The notes beneath the pieces were generated by a model. That model did no database searches. It worked only from the letters and a program-made list of their open reading frames with translations, and was not told where the DNA came from. Of a stretch of 64,000 nt of DNA, positions 49,276-59,100 are shown piece by piece; position 1 is the first letter of the stretch, and every line of letters starts with the position of its first letter. A program made the position numbers and the translations under genes. This DNA is from an uncultured Eubacteriales bacterium (GTDB lineage: Bacteria; Bacillota; Clostridia; Christensenellales; CAG-138). The DNA lies in contig CADCJW010000004.1 of assembly GCA_902801845.1 (NCBI GenBank), positions 243,676 to 307,675 on the forward strand, given 5' to 3'.

Positions 49276-50092
49276 AGATAGCCTTTGCCCTTTCGTTGAG
49301 ATCACCGGCTGTCAGGAAATAGCCGTAATAGTCGAAGGTGGGGGCGCACTTTTCGCACACGAAGGCATAATACCCGTCCCGGGGCACCGCGGGGTCGTCC
49401 AGCAGGGCGGCGGCCTTGTCCAGATACTGGCCGATCTTTTGCTCGCCCTTCTCCAGGCCGTGCTCCAGCTCCACCGCGTTGGCCATGTTCAGATAGGTGA
49501 TGGCCTGCTCCAGGGCCCCGTGCTCCACGTTTCCCATGACGCGCAGGGCCTTCAAAAAGGCTTCGTAGGCCTCCCCGTAGCGTTTCAGGGCCATGTAGGC
49601 CAGGCCCATGTTGTTGTACAGGCCCCCCAGCCGTCCGTCGGCCTCGGGGAGGTTCCCCTCGTAGATGACCTTGGCCTTCTCGAACAGCTCTATGGACCGC
49701 TCGGGCATGCCGAAGGCGTCGTAGACCGTGGCCGCGTTCACGTAGGCGGTGCCGGCGGACAGGGTGTTCTCGAACCCCAGCCGCTCGATCAAGTCCAAGC
49801 TCTCGTTGGCGTGCAGGATGGCCTGCTCCTGGTTGCCCGTCTTCCGGTAGTGGCCCATCATCTCCCCCCGCAGGAAAAACTCTCCCCGCAGGTCCCCGTT
49901 CTGCCGGGCTTCCGCCAGCCAGTAGTTCAGATGCCGCTCCGCCCCGGCGTAGTCCCGGCGGCTCATATACTCGTCCAGTTTCTCCCGGACCCGCCGCTGG
50001 GGGATGGGGGAGGGGGTGTCCTGATCCATGCACAGGACGCAATTGGGCTCCTCGTAGTCCTCCTTGGAAAGGGGGGTATGTTCGTTGGTCAT
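49262..50092 (-). CDS. Tetratricopeptide-repeat protein
   Basis: A 276-aa protein starting MTNEHTPLSKEDYEEPNC after GAGGAGGAG. A CVLCMD motif sits near the N-terminus, then about five TPR-like helical pairs (AERHLNYWLAEARQNGD, QAILHANESLDLIERLG, AGTAYVNAATVYDAFG, LYNNMGLAYMALKRYGEAYEAF). A scaffold or regulator, coupled to the DUF4037 enzyme by gene overlap. This TPR plus DUF4037 pairing recurs in clostridia, but no function is known to me. Confidence 0.8.
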   Translation of the reverse strand: MTNEHTPLSKEDYEEPNCVLCMDQDTPSPIPQRRVREKLDEYMSRRDYAGAERHLNYWLAEARQNGDLRGEFFLRGEMMGHYRKTGNQEQAILHANESLDLIERLGFENTLSAGTAYVNAATVYDAFGMPERSIELFEKAKVIYEGNLPEADGRLGGLYNNMGLAYMALKRYGEAYEAFLKALRVMGNVEHGALEQAITYLNMANAVELEHGLEKGEQKIGQYLDKAAALLDDPAVPRDGYYAFVCEKCAPTFDYYGYFLTAGDLNERAKAIYERA

Positions 50093-50109
50093 AGGCTCCT
50101 CCTCGCGCG

Positions 50110-50670
50110 TCATTCTTTCGGCAGCAGCAGGCCGCCCAGCAGGATGATCTGCTCCGGCAGCCGGTTGCCATGGGCCCACTGCAGGATTTCCCCAAAGTAC
50201 TTTTCCAAAGCGCCGCCGCAGTCCCCGCCCAGGGATTCGATGGAATACCGCATCCTATCGGGCATCCGGCAGGGTTTTCCTTCCGTTCGGGCGCAGACGG
50301 GACACAGATCGCATTTTCCTCCCAGCAAAGCCAGGCTCCCGGGGTGCTCTTTTTCCAGGCGCAGCAGCTCGCGGGCCAGGTCCACCTTGACCTTGGGCAA
50401 TTCCGTCTGCTCAAAGGCCCGCCGCTCCCCGGGGAACAGCCGATCCTTGGTGAAGATCAGCTTTCGGGCGTACAGGTGGATGGCGTCGTACCGCCTCCAC
50501 AGCGCCATGGGGTCGAAATCATAGGGCGGACAGGACCACACCTGCCCATAGTGGGGGCAGTCCTGGCAGCACCCCAAGAAACGGGGCACGTCCACCAGGT
50601 CCCGTATAAATTCACTCAGGGGAACGGTCCGCTCCAGCGTGGTGCAGGTGTACATCTTTGCTTCTTCCAT
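50110..50670 (-). CDS. DUF2284 metal-binding protein
   Basis: A 186-aa Cys-rich protein: RFLGCCQDCPHYGQVWSCPP near residue 32, and later GGKCDLCPVCARTEGKPCRMPDRMR, the standard DUF2284 pattern thought to hold metal or Fe-S clusters. The start is ambiguous (ATG at 50670 or at 50655, the latter after GGAAGAA). First gene of the DUF2284-TPR-DUF4037-nrdG run. Confidence 0.82.
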   Translation of the reverse strand: MEEAKMYTCTTLERTVPLSEFIRDLVDVPRFLGCCQDCPHYGQVWSCPPYDFDPMALWRRYDAIHLYARKLIFTKDRLFPGERRAFEQTELPKVKVDLARELLRLEKEHPGSLALLGGKCDLCPVCARTEGKPCRMPDRMRYSIESLGGDCGGALEKYFGEILQWAHGNRLPEQIILLGGLLLPKE

Positions 50671-50802
50671 ACGCCTATGCTACCATGGCCGGGCCTGTTT
50701 GGCAACCGGATTCTTCACGCTTCGTTTTCATTTGCCACCTTGCGGTTTAGGGCCTCCGGTGCGATAATATACTAAATCCGAACCGAAAGGGAGGAAAGAG
50801 CC

Positions 50803-51801
50803 ATGAAGGAACTGAACGTAGGCGTCCTGGGCGCCACCGGTGCGGTGGGCCAGGAGATGCTGAAGATACTGGCGGAGCGGGATTTCCCCGTAAAGAGCCT
50901 TCGCCCCCTGGCCAGCGCCCGCAGCGCCGGCAAAACAGTCCTGTTCAAAGGGGAACCCGTGCCCATCGTGGAAGCCCGGGAGGACGCCTTCGGGGGCCTC
51001 GATCTTGTTTTGGGCGCGGCGGAGAACGACATCGCCCTTCGCTTCGCCCCCCACATCCGGGAGGCCGGGGCCGTGTTCGTGGACAACTCCAGCGCCTTCC
51101 GGCTCAAAGAGGACGTGCCCCTCATCATCCCGGAGATCAACCCGGAGGACGCGCGCTGGCACAAGGGGATTATCGCGAACCCCAACTGCACCACCATCGT
51201 GGCGTTGATGGCCGTAGCCCCCTTGGCGAAAGCCAGCCCCATCGAAACCATGATCGCCTCCTCCTATCAGGCGGTCAGCGGCGCGGGCGTGGCCGGCATG
51301 CGGGAGCTCACCGAGGAGATCGAGGCGGGCTTGAAGGGCGAACCCTATGCGCCCAAGGCCTTTGCCCATCCCATCGCCTACAACGTGATCCCCCAGATCG
51401 GCTCCGAGCAGTACCTGGGCTACACCAGCGAGGAGATGAAGATGCAGAATGAGGGCCGCAAGATCCTCCACCTGCCCGATATGCGGGTGAGCTGCACCTG
51501 CGTGCGGGTGCCGGTGCTGCGCTCTCACAGCGTGTCCGTGGTCCTCAGGACCCGGGAGAAGATCTCCGTGGATCGGGCCAGGGCCCTCGTGGCCGCCGCT
51601 CCCGGCTGCAAGCTGGTGGACGATTTGCCCAACCGAGTCTATCCCATGCCCCTGGATACCTCGGATCAGGACCTTGTCTTTGTGGGCCGCATCCGGGAGG
51701 ATCTGACCTCCGATCGGGGGCTGAACCTCTGGTGCTGCGGCGACCAGATCCGCAAGGGCGCCGCCACCAACGCCGTCCAGATCGCGGAGTTGCTGCTCTG
51801 A
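50803..51801 (+). CDS. asd: Aspartate-semialdehyde dehydrogenase
   Basis: A 332-aa enzyme. NADP-binding N-terminus NVGVLGATGAVGQEMLKIL; active-site Cys in IIANPNCTTIVALMAVAPL; YQAVSGAGVAGMREL; and substrate-binding RVPVLRSHSVSVV with catalytic His. It converts aspartyl phosphate, made by aspartate kinase (38680-40008), to the semialdehyde for lysine/diaminopimelate and threonine synthesis. AAAGGGAGG site; followed by a strong terminator shared with alr. Confidence 0.95.
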   Translation: MKELNVGVLGATGAVGQEMLKILAERDFPVKSLRPLASARSAGKTVLFKGEPVPIVEAREDAFGGLDLVLGAAENDIALRFAPHIREAGAVFVDNSSAFRLKEDVPLIIPEINPEDARWHKGIIANPNCTTIVALMAVAPLAKASPIETMIASSYQAVSGAGVAGMRELTEEIEAGLKGEPYAPKAFAHPIAYNVIPQIGSEQYLGYTSEEMKMQNEGRKILHLPDMRVSCTCVRVPVLRSHSVSVVLRTREKISVDRARALVAAAPGCKLVDDLPNRVYPMPLDTSDQDLVFVGRIREDLTSDRGLNLWCCGDQIRKGAATNAVQIAELLL

Positions 51802-51820
51802 TAGAAACATAACATAAAAA

Positions 51821-51853
51821 GACCGCCGGACGACCATGCCGGCGGTCTTTTTT
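51821..51853. terminator. Bidirectional terminator between asd and alr
   Basis: GACCGCCGG / CCGGCGGTC with a 9-nt loop, TTTTTT after on plus and AAAAA before (T run for minus). Confidence 0.9.
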
Positions 51854-51869
51854 GTTGTATGGAGATAGT

Positions 51870-53045
51870 TCAACCCTGGATCAGGGGCCGGGTGACGTGG
51901 ACGACCTGCCCCTCCTGAAGATACACCCGGGGTATCCGGGGGGTGATGAGGCAGGTGACCTCGTACCCGATGGTGCCGATGAGGTCCGCCACATCGTCCG
52001 CCGTGATCTCGTCGGCCCCGTCCTTGCCAAAGAGGGTGACCACGTCCCCCACCTGGGCTTCCGGGACCTCGCTTACGTCGACCATGAACTGGTCCATGCA
52101 CACCCGACCCACGATGGGACAGCGGACGCCGTGGATCAAAACCTGGCCTCGGTTGCTGAGAAGACGGTTCACCCCGTCGGCGTACCCCGCCGAAACCGTG
52201 GCGATCCGGGCCCCGGGCTGGGCCACGTAGGTGCAGCCGTAGCTTATGGGGGTGGGCTCCGTAATGGTCTTCAAAAAGCTGATGCGGGACTTGAGGGCCA
52301 TGACCCCCTTCACCCCGCCGATGAGGCTCAGATCCACCTCGTTGGAGGGCTTGAGCCCATAGAGGATGATGCCCTCCCGGACCATGTCGAACTTGTCCGG
52401 CATCTCCACCAGGCCGGCGCTGTTGTTGAGGTGCTTCAGGGGGATCTGGATGCCCCGCTGCTCCATGGTCGCGGTGAAGGAGACGAACCGCTGGGTCTGC
52501 TCCTGGGCGTAGGTCTTGTCGACGCAGTCCGCCTTGGCGTAGTGGCTGAACACGCCCCGCAGCTCCCCGCCGGGATGACGGGAGAGGGCCTCGATCTCAT
52601 CCAGGGATCTTTCCGTACAGGCAAAGCCGATCCGTCCCATGCCCGTGTCCAAAACCACGTGATAGGGGATGGCCTTTCCATGGGCCTGGCCGTAGGCGCA
52701 CAGGGCCTGGCCGTATTCCAAACAGGGCACCGCCGCCTCGATGTCGTAGCGGAGGATGGCCTCGAAGTCGCTTTCCGGCGTGGGCCCCAGCAGGAAGATA
52801 GGGGTCCGGATGCCCGCCTGCCGCAGCTCCACCGCCTCGTCCGTCATGGCCACGGCGAATCGGTCCGCCTTCCCCTCCAGCAGCTTCGCCGCCTCCACCG
52901 CCCCGTGACCGTAGGCGTTGGCCTTGATTACCGCGGAAAGGAGCACGCTGTCCGGCAGATGCCGCCGGGCGGCCAGGAAGTTGTAAAGCAGGGCGTCCAG
53001 GTCGATCTCGGCCCAGGTCCGAAAAAAGAGATCGGAAACAATCAT
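51870..53045 (-). CDS. alr: Alanine racemase
   Basis: A 391-aa PLP enzyme starting MIVSDLFFRTWAEIDLDALLYN after AAGGAAGG. The PLP lysine lies in SAVIKANAYGHGAVEAA, the catalytic Tyr in ATVSAGYADGVNRLLS, and CMDQFMVDVSEV completes the active site. It makes D-alanine for peptidoglycan. It has its own promoter, divergent from the MBOAT gene. Confidence 0.95.
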   Translation of the reverse strand: MIVSDLFFRTWAEIDLDALLYNFLAARRHLPDSVLLSAVIKANAYGHGAVEAAKLLEGKADRFAVAMTDEAVELRQAGIRTPIFLLGPTPESDFEAILRYDIEAAVPCLEYGQALCAYGQAHGKAIPYHVVLDTGMGRIGFACTERSLDEIEALSRHPGGELRGVFSHYAKADCVDKTYAQEQTQRFVSFTATMEQRGIQIPLKHLNNSAGLVEMPDKFDMVREGIILYGLKPSNEVDLSLIGGVKGVMALKSRISFLKTITEPTPISYGCTYVAQPGARIATVSAGYADGVNRLLSNRGQVLIHGVRCPIVGRVCMDQFMVDVSEVPEAQVGDVVTLFGKDGADEITADDVADLIGTIGYEVTCLITPRIPRVYLQEGQVVHVTRPLIQG

Positions 53046-53077
53046 ATCCGTACCTTCCTTGGTTCGTATTACCCGAT

Positions 53078-53105
53078 ACTGTATCATCTGGGCCGCGTTT
53101 GTCAA
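53078..53105 (-). promoter_or_regulatory. alr promoter
   Basis: Minus strand TTGACA (53105-53100), 16 bp, TACAGT (53083-53078), 33 bp before the alr ATG. Confidence 0.5.
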
Positions 53106-53142
53106 GGGCCGGAGCCCAAATCCCCAGTTTTCGCCCTTTGGA

Positions 53143-53171
53143 TTGACAAGCCTCCATGAGTGTGATACCGT
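53143..53171 (+). promoter_or_regulatory. Promoter of the MBOAT/AlgJ-like operon
   Basis: TTGACA (53143-53148), 17 bp, TACCGT (53166-53171), 34 bp before the MBOAT ATG; divergent from alr. Confidence 0.5.
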
Positions 53172-53204
53172 ACACAAAGCAAAGAAAAACGCGGAATCTG
53201 GGGA

Positions 53205-54620
53205 ATGGTCTTTTCGTCGCTCACATTTTTATGTCTGTTTTTCCCGGTGGTGGTGGGCCTCCACGCTCTGGTGAAAAACATCACGGTGCGCAACGCCCTG
53301 CTGCTGGCGGCGTCGCTGCTGTTCTATGCCTGGGGGGAGCCGGTTTGGATCGTGGCCATGCTCTTTTCCACCGCCGTGAACTATGTCTGCGCCCGGATCA
53401 TTCACCGGACGAAGACCCCGGCCCGCCGCAAGCTGGCCCTCGCCGTGGGCGTCCTCATCAGTCTGTCCGCCCTGCTGTACTTCAAGTACGCCGCCTTCCT
53501 GGTCAACAACCTGTGCGCCATTCTGGGCCTTGGCTACCGGATGGCGGCCCCCAAGCTCCCCATCGGCATCTCCTTCTACACCTTCCAGATCATCACCTAC
53601 ACCGTGGACGTCTACCGCAAGCAGGCGCCCCTGCAGCGGAACCCCCTGTGGCTGCTGCTGTACGTGTCCTTGTTCCCCCAGCTCATCGCTGGCCCCATCG
53701 TCCGCTACAGCGACGTGGCGGCGGCCATCGGGGATCGGCAGGTCACCAAAACGGCCCTGGGGGAGGGCTTCTTCCGCTTCTCCCTGGGCCTTGGCAAAAA
53801 GGTGCTGCTGGCCAACCTCTGCGGCGAGGTGCTGGAGCTGCTGCCGGCCGCGGCGGACATGTCCTTCTGCTCCGGCTGGCTGGCGGCCGCCCTCTTCTTG
53901 CTGCAGCTTTACTTCGATTTCTCTGGCTATTCCGAGATGGCCATCGGCCTGGGCCGGATGCTGGGCTTTAAGTTTTTGGAGAATTTCGACGCCCCCTTCG
54001 TTTCCAAAAGCATCACCGAATACTGGCGCCGCTGGCACATCTCCCTGGGCACCTTCTTTCGGGAGTACGTCTACATCCCCCTGGGCGGCAACCGGGTGGG
54101 CACGGGCCGCTGGATCTTCAACATGGCGGTGGTCTGGGGCCTTACGGGCATCTGGCACGGGGCCGACTGGAACTTTCTGCTGTGGGGCCTCTACTTCGGC
54201 TTCTTCATGGTGCTGGAACGGACCGTGCTCAAGGGCCTCCTGGCCCATACGCCCGACCTACTCAAGCATCTGTTCACGGTCATATTGGTGGTGGTGGGCT
54301 TCGTCCTCTTCCGCACCACGGATTTTGCTGAGATCGGCCTGCAGCTGCGGGCCATGTTTGCCCCCTGGCGGGTGCCCTTCTCCGACCCCTACGCCCTCTA
54401 CGTGATGAAGAGCAACCCTCTGCTCCTCGCTGCCTGCGTCCTTTGCTCCCTGCCCCTTCGGAAGACCGCCGTGACCTGGTTCTCCCGGCGCAAGGCCGCG
54501 GGGCATAGGAACGCCCTGCGCCCCTATCTCAAGGCCCTCCTGGCCCTGGGGCTCACGGGGCTGTCGGTGCTGTTCCTGGTGGGGCAGAGCTTCAACCCCT
54601 TCCTGTATTTTCGGTTTTAG
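53205..54620 (+). CDS. MBOAT-family O-acyltransferase (AlgI/DltB-like)
   Basis: A 471-aa protein with about ten membrane spans. MBOAT landmarks: LPIGISFYTFQIITYTVDVYR, LFPQLIAGPIVRY, YFDFSGYSEMAIGLGRMLGF, SKSITEYWRRWHISLGTFFREYVYIPLGGNR and the catalytic-His segment WGLTGIWHGADWNFLLWGLYFG. These proteins carry acetyl groups across the membrane onto polysaccharides. The next gene encodes a DHHW/AlgJ-like partner 11 bp downstream, the usual pairing for wall or exopolysaccharide O-acetylation. The acceptor glycan is unknown. Confidence 0.92.
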   Translation: MVFSSLTFLCLFFPVVVGLHALVKNITVRNALLLAASLLFYAWGEPVWIVAMLFSTAVNYVCARIIHRTKTPARRKLALAVGVLISLSALLYFKYAAFLVNNLCAILGLGYRMAAPKLPIGISFYTFQIITYTVDVYRKQAPLQRNPLWLLLYVSLFPQLIAGPIVRYSDVAAAIGDRQVTKTALGEGFFRFSLGLGKKVLLANLCGEVLELLPAAADMSFCSGWLAAALFLLQLYFDFSGYSEMAIGLGRMLGFKFLENFDAPFVSKSITEYWRRWHISLGTFFREYVYIPLGGNRVGTGRWIFNMAVVWGLTGIWHGADWNFLLWGLYFGFFMVLERTVLKGLLAHTPDLLKHLFTVILVVVGFVLFRTTDFAEIGLQLRAMFAPWRVPFSDPYALYVMKSNPLLLAACVLCSLPLRKTAVTWFSRRKAAGHRNALRPYLKALLALGLTGLSVLFLVGQSFNPFLYFRF

Positions 54621-54631
54621 GAGGGCGGGAC

Positions 54632-56122
54632 ATGGCCGATCGTCGTAGAAAAAAGAAAAATCGGGCCCTGTGCTTCGCCGCCTGGGTCGCCCTGATCGCC
54701 CTGCTGCTACTGGGCGGGTACGAGCTGCTGCTGGTGCCCGAGGGGGCCGCCTTCTCCGCCCAGGAAAATCGGATGCTGGCGGAGCGGCCCGGCTTCTCCC
54801 TCCGCGCCTTTCTGGACGGCAGCTTTGCTGACGGCGTGGAAAAGTATCTCTCCGACCGCTTCCCGGGCCGAGCCGGGATCATCGACTTCGATCGGGCGGC
54901 AAAGCAGGTGGGGAGCTTCGCCACCTGGGAGGAATACGCCCGTGTGGTGGAAAACGACGTGGCCATCATGGAGCGCGAGCCGGAGGAGCTGCCCGACGAG
55001 CCCATCGTCACCCCCCGGCCCACCCGGACCCCGACCCCCACGCCGGAGCCCACCGAGACGCCTGCTCCCACGCCGACGAGCGAGCCTTCCCCCCTTGCCG
55101 CCGATGCTTCCATAGCGGATACGCCGGTCCCTTCGGACACCCCCGAACCGACGCAGACCCCCGTTCCCACGGCCACCCCCCGGCCCACCAAGGCGCCGGT
55201 GGAGCTGTCTGACTTCCCCCGGGAGCTCCATTTCTATCTGCTGGACGGGCAGACCAAGTCCTCCGCCCAGGTCCAAAGCCGCAATGCCCTCTATACGGAG
55301 TCCAATCTCTTCAACGCTTACGCTTCCCTGCTGCCGGAGGGCGGCGTTTTCGTCATGACCATCGTGCCCAACAGCTTCCGGGCCTCCCGGGTCCTGAGCT
55401 ACGCGGACCCCCAGGGCATGACCTCGGAGATAGAACCCTTCATCCACGCCGTCACGGCGGACAACGTGACGGCCCTGTCCACGGCGGACCTGCTCTCCCA
55501 GCCTCTAATCCAGGGGGAATACGTGTTCTTCCGCACAGACATGCACTGGACCCCCTACGGGGCCTACCTGGTCGTGAGCCGCATGCTTGAGGAGGCGGGG
55601 GAGACACTGCCCCCCTATGAGGACTTCCCCAAGACCCAGGAGCATCCCTTCCTGGGCACCCTCTACCGGGACAGCCACAGCAAGCAGATGGAGGACAACC
55701 CCGACACCCTGGACATCCTGACCCCCCTCCACCCGGTCCGGGTGCGCCGGTACACCACGCCGGACTCCTTCGAGGAGGTCCCCTTCATCGACCCCGACGC
55801 CAACCCCCGGGACCGGTATACGGTGTACTTGGGCGGCCCCAAGGGGAACTGGACCGTGATCGAGCGGACGGACCTAGAGGCGGACGCGGAGAAAAAGACC
55901 TGCTTGGTCATATCCGATTCCTACGGCCTGTGCACCATGCCCTTCTTCGCCCAGGCCTACGATCGGGCCATCCTCTACGACCCCCGCTATTACGAGAAGG
56001 GGAACATGGGCTCCGTAGCCGACCTGATCGAAAGCTGGGGCGTCCGGGACATCTACCTGGTGGCGGGGGAGGGGAATATCTACGGCTACCCCTTCTACTC
56101 CCTCTGCAACCGCCAGTTTTAA
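54632..56122 (+). CDS. AlgJ/AlgX-like (DHHW) O-acetyltransferase-associated protein
   Basis: A 496-aa protein with one N-terminal membrane anchor (about residues 13-33), an AlgX/AlgJ-like SGNH fold split by a Pro/Thr-rich insert at about residues 125-195 (TPTPEPTETP, TPVPTATPRP), then FFRTDMHWTPYGAYLVV (the DxHW motif, catalytic Asp-His) and LVISDSYGLCTMPFF (the GDSY/SDSY-type nucleophile Ser). It likely accepts acetyl groups from the MBOAT protein and places them on an extracellular glycan. The linker inside the fold, between the membrane-proximal and catalytic parts, is unusual. Confidence 0.87.
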   Translation: MADRRRKKKNRALCFAAWVALIALLLLGGYELLLVPEGAAFSAQENRMLAERPGFSLRAFLDGSFADGVEKYLSDRFPGRAGIIDFDRAAKQVGSFATWEEYARVVENDVAIMEREPEELPDEPIVTPRPTRTPTPTPEPTETPAPTPTSEPSPLAADASIADTPVPSDTPEPTQTPVPTATPRPTKAPVELSDFPRELHFYLLDGQTKSSAQVQSRNALYTESNLFNAYASLLPEGGVFVMTIVPNSFRASRVLSYADPQGMTSEIEPFIHAVTADNVTALSTADLLSQPLIQGEYVFFRTDMHWTPYGAYLVVSRMLEEAGETLPPYEDFPKTQEHPFLGTLYRDSHSKQMEDNPDTLDILTPLHPVRVRRYTTPDSFEEVPFIDPDANPRDRYTVYLGGPKGNWTVIERTDLEADAEKKTCLVISDSYGLCTMPFFAQAYDRAILYDPRYYEKGNMGSVADLIESWGVRDIYLVAGEGNIYGYPFYSLCNRQF

Positions 56123-56144
56123 AACACGATCCGAGACAAAAAAG

Positions 56145-56175
56145 GAAGCGTCCCAATCCATGGGACGCTTCTTTT
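56145..56175. terminator. Terminator between convergent genes
   Basis: GAAGCGTCCCA / TGGGACGCTTC with a 5-nt loop, followed by TTTT on plus and, on minus, by CTTTTTTTG beyond the stem. It serves both the AlgJ-like and the PIG-L/LRR genes. Confidence 0.8.
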
Positions 56176-56186
56176 AAAGTGCCTGG

Positions 56187-59100
56187 TTATTTCCCGTATT
56201 GGAACAACTCCCGGATCCACTGGTATCGCTCGCCCTCTCGCCAGCCCTCGCCGGTCTCGTCCCGGGTGGTGTAGTTGCAGGTGCAGTTGGGCAGCGCTTC
56301 CACCACCGCCCGGTTCTGCTCGGAGGTGAGGCCGTTCATGGCGAACCAAAGCCGCTCCGCTTGGGTGAACTGCTTGAGGGGCTCGATGTCCGTCAGGTGG
56401 GTGTTGGCGATGTTGATGTCCGTGAGATTGGGCAGCCCCACCAGGGGAGACATGTCGGGGATCCGGTTCATGAACAGCTCCACGTACCGCAGCTCCTTGA
56501 GCTGGGACAGGGCGGAGATGTCCGTGAGCTTGTTGTCCGCCAGGATCAGCACCTGCAGATGGGGCAGATAGCGGAACACCTCCAGATCCTCGTTGGTCAG
56601 ATAGTTGTGCCCCAGATCCAAGGCCATAAGGTCGGTGCAGTACTTCAGCTCCTCGATATCCCCCTGGTTCAGCCGCTTGGTGGACTTGATGCGCTTGTTG
56701 AGGGAGTCGCTGTAATAGCTCTGGGTGTGCTTGGTGGGGTTCTTGGTGGAGAAGGCCAGGGTGTCCGTCCTGAGGACGTGGGTGCCCAGGTGGACGTTCC
56801 AGACGAACTTCACGCCGGGGCGGCGGCTCATGAGCTCCTCCATGGCCTCGTTGGGCAAACCGCAGTCGCACATGATCAGCTTCTTCAAATCGGGGAGCTT
56901 GTCCACGTTCTCAAGGACCTCCTCCAGGGAGGCGACGGGCGTCTTGCTGATGTCCAGCTCCTCCAGGGTGTTCTCCACGGTCTGATCAAAGACGGTGACC
57001 TGGCAGACGAACCGGGTTTCAGGATGGGCGGCGGCGAGCTCGGGCAGCGTGGCCTCCCAGTCCCCCTCCCGGGGCAGATAGACCCGCTCCAGGGCGAAGA
57101 AAGGGCGCAGCAGCGGCAGAAGCTGGGCCGCGTTTCCCTCGGCGTCCCGCAGATCCAGCTCCCGGGCGTCCGTCTCCGCCGGCTGCCCAAGAAGCGTCAC
57201 CCCTTGCAGGAGGGTCAGCCCGGGGCAGGCGTCCAGGATGGTCAAAAGGTCCTCCAGGGAGAGCTCGGTGCCGTGAAGGTCCGCCTCACGAAGCTCCTTT
57301 AGATAGGGGAGGGCGGCGAGGAGCTCCTCCGGCCCCTGGATGCCGGCGTCCCCCAGGGCGATCCTTTGGCTGTCCGCCGGAAAGGCGGCCTTCCCCACGG
57401 GCACGGCGTAGGAAACGGTAAGGTCGGGATACTGAGCCGCCAGATCGATCACCTGGGCGGGGTCCACCGGGGCCTGCAAAAGGTCCAGGGATTTGAGTCG
57501 GGGGAAGGCGGGCAGCATCTTTTCGAGGAGCCCGAAGTCCGGTGCCGTCTGGACCGTCAAAGCTTCGTCTTCCATGGTCAGCACCTGGTCGCCCACGGGC
57601 AGGGTGAAGGTGAGGGCCAGCTCCGGCGACCGCTCCATCAGGGAGAGGAGGGCGTCATAGGCGTCGCTTCCGGAGGCGTCCACCGCTTCCAGCTGGGGGA
57701 AATAGGGGAGCAGCTGGGCGTCATCCGGGGAAAAGTGGGGCAGCGTCAGGGACCGGCTGTCGCTGGGGAAGCGGCCGTCGCTTAGGGGCACGGCCCACAG
57801 CACGCGGCAGTCCTGGGGGACCGCCTGGCGGATGCGCTCATAGAGGGCGGCGTCCACCTGCTCGCAGGCGAGCAGGTCCAACGTCTCCAGATCCGGATAG
57901 CCCGAAAAAGCTTCCGCCTCAGGCAGGGTGTCGGTGGTGAACGCCAGCGCTCGGACCGGTTCGAAGATCGTGGGCTCCGGCTCCGGCTGTTGGACGATGG
58001 ATGAACGGCCCTTTAGCAGCATCAGAGCGCCGCCTGCGCACAGAAGCAGGGCCAGGGCCCAAAGCAGGATGCGAGCCCACCACCGCTGGATCAGGAAGGA
58101 CAGCCCGACGAGCAGGATGGCGGCCAACAGCACCAGGCCCAGCAGGATCCAGGACAGGGACGCGTCCTCCTCCGCCGGGGCTTGTTCCTCCTCCGCCGGG
58201 GCCTGGGCAGCCGCCGGCTCCGTGGTTAGGGGCGCTTTGTCCATCCCCTCTGAAGCGTCAGGGGTATCCGTAGGCACGGGCGTGTCCGTGGGGGCCGGGG
58301 TGTCCGTAGGGGCGGGCGTATCCGTGGGCGCCGGAGTATCCGTGGGTGCGGGCGTATCCGTAGGCGCCGGCGTGTTCGTGGGCGCAAGGGTCGCCGCTTC
58401 CGCCGCCGGCAGCGGGTGAAGGGATCGAGGGTCGATATGCTCGAAGGGGTCGTTCACCCCCGGGGTGTCGGTGCCCACCAGGGTGTACGCCAGACCAAAG
58501 TCGGTCATGCTGTACACGCCCTCGTTGGTCACCGCGTGACGGGAGGGCAGCTGGGACTTGTGGCACTGGAAGGCGGCGGCGGCGATCTGTACCGGCGTCA
58601 GCCCGCCGTAGGCGGCGATGGGCTTGGTGGCGGGCAGCACGATCCTGTTCTCCGGATACAGGTGCAGATACAGCTTCTTGATCTGCCAGGCGCCGTACTG
58701 CTCCGCGGAGGAGGGATCGTAGGCGGGGTCCGCCGCCAGGGGCACCGCCTCCTGGACCGCGTGGGCCAGGATCTTGTGCTGCCAGTGGCCGTATTCCCCT
58801 TCTAAATCGTGGGAGAAGACCACCTCCGGCTTATACCGGCGGAACAGGGCCACCAAACAGTTCACCACCTCCTCCTGGGGGAAGGTGTTCTTGTATTTTT
58901 CGTAATAGGAGGGGGGGATGTCCGGGAAGGTGCCCAGGATGGGGGCCTTCCGAAGCCCCATGATCCAGGCCCCGTTCTCCGCCTCGTTCTTGCGGACCCG
59001 CTCCCGGGTGGCGGTATAGAAGATGGAGCCCTCCCGGCCCTGCTCCACGGTGTAGAGAGGCGGGATGGCGCCCATGAAGAGCACGTCGTCGTCGGGGTGC

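Noticed and set aside
49276..49305. Upstream start for the DUF4037 protein
   Set aside because: The internal ATG at 49275 gives the usual family N-terminus and needs less overlap with the TPR gene.
58262..58390. Tandem repeats considered as a CRISPR array
   Set aside because: Units are 18 bp, directly contiguous without spacers, and translate in frame as APTDTP within a real gene. No cas genes are present anywhere in the window.
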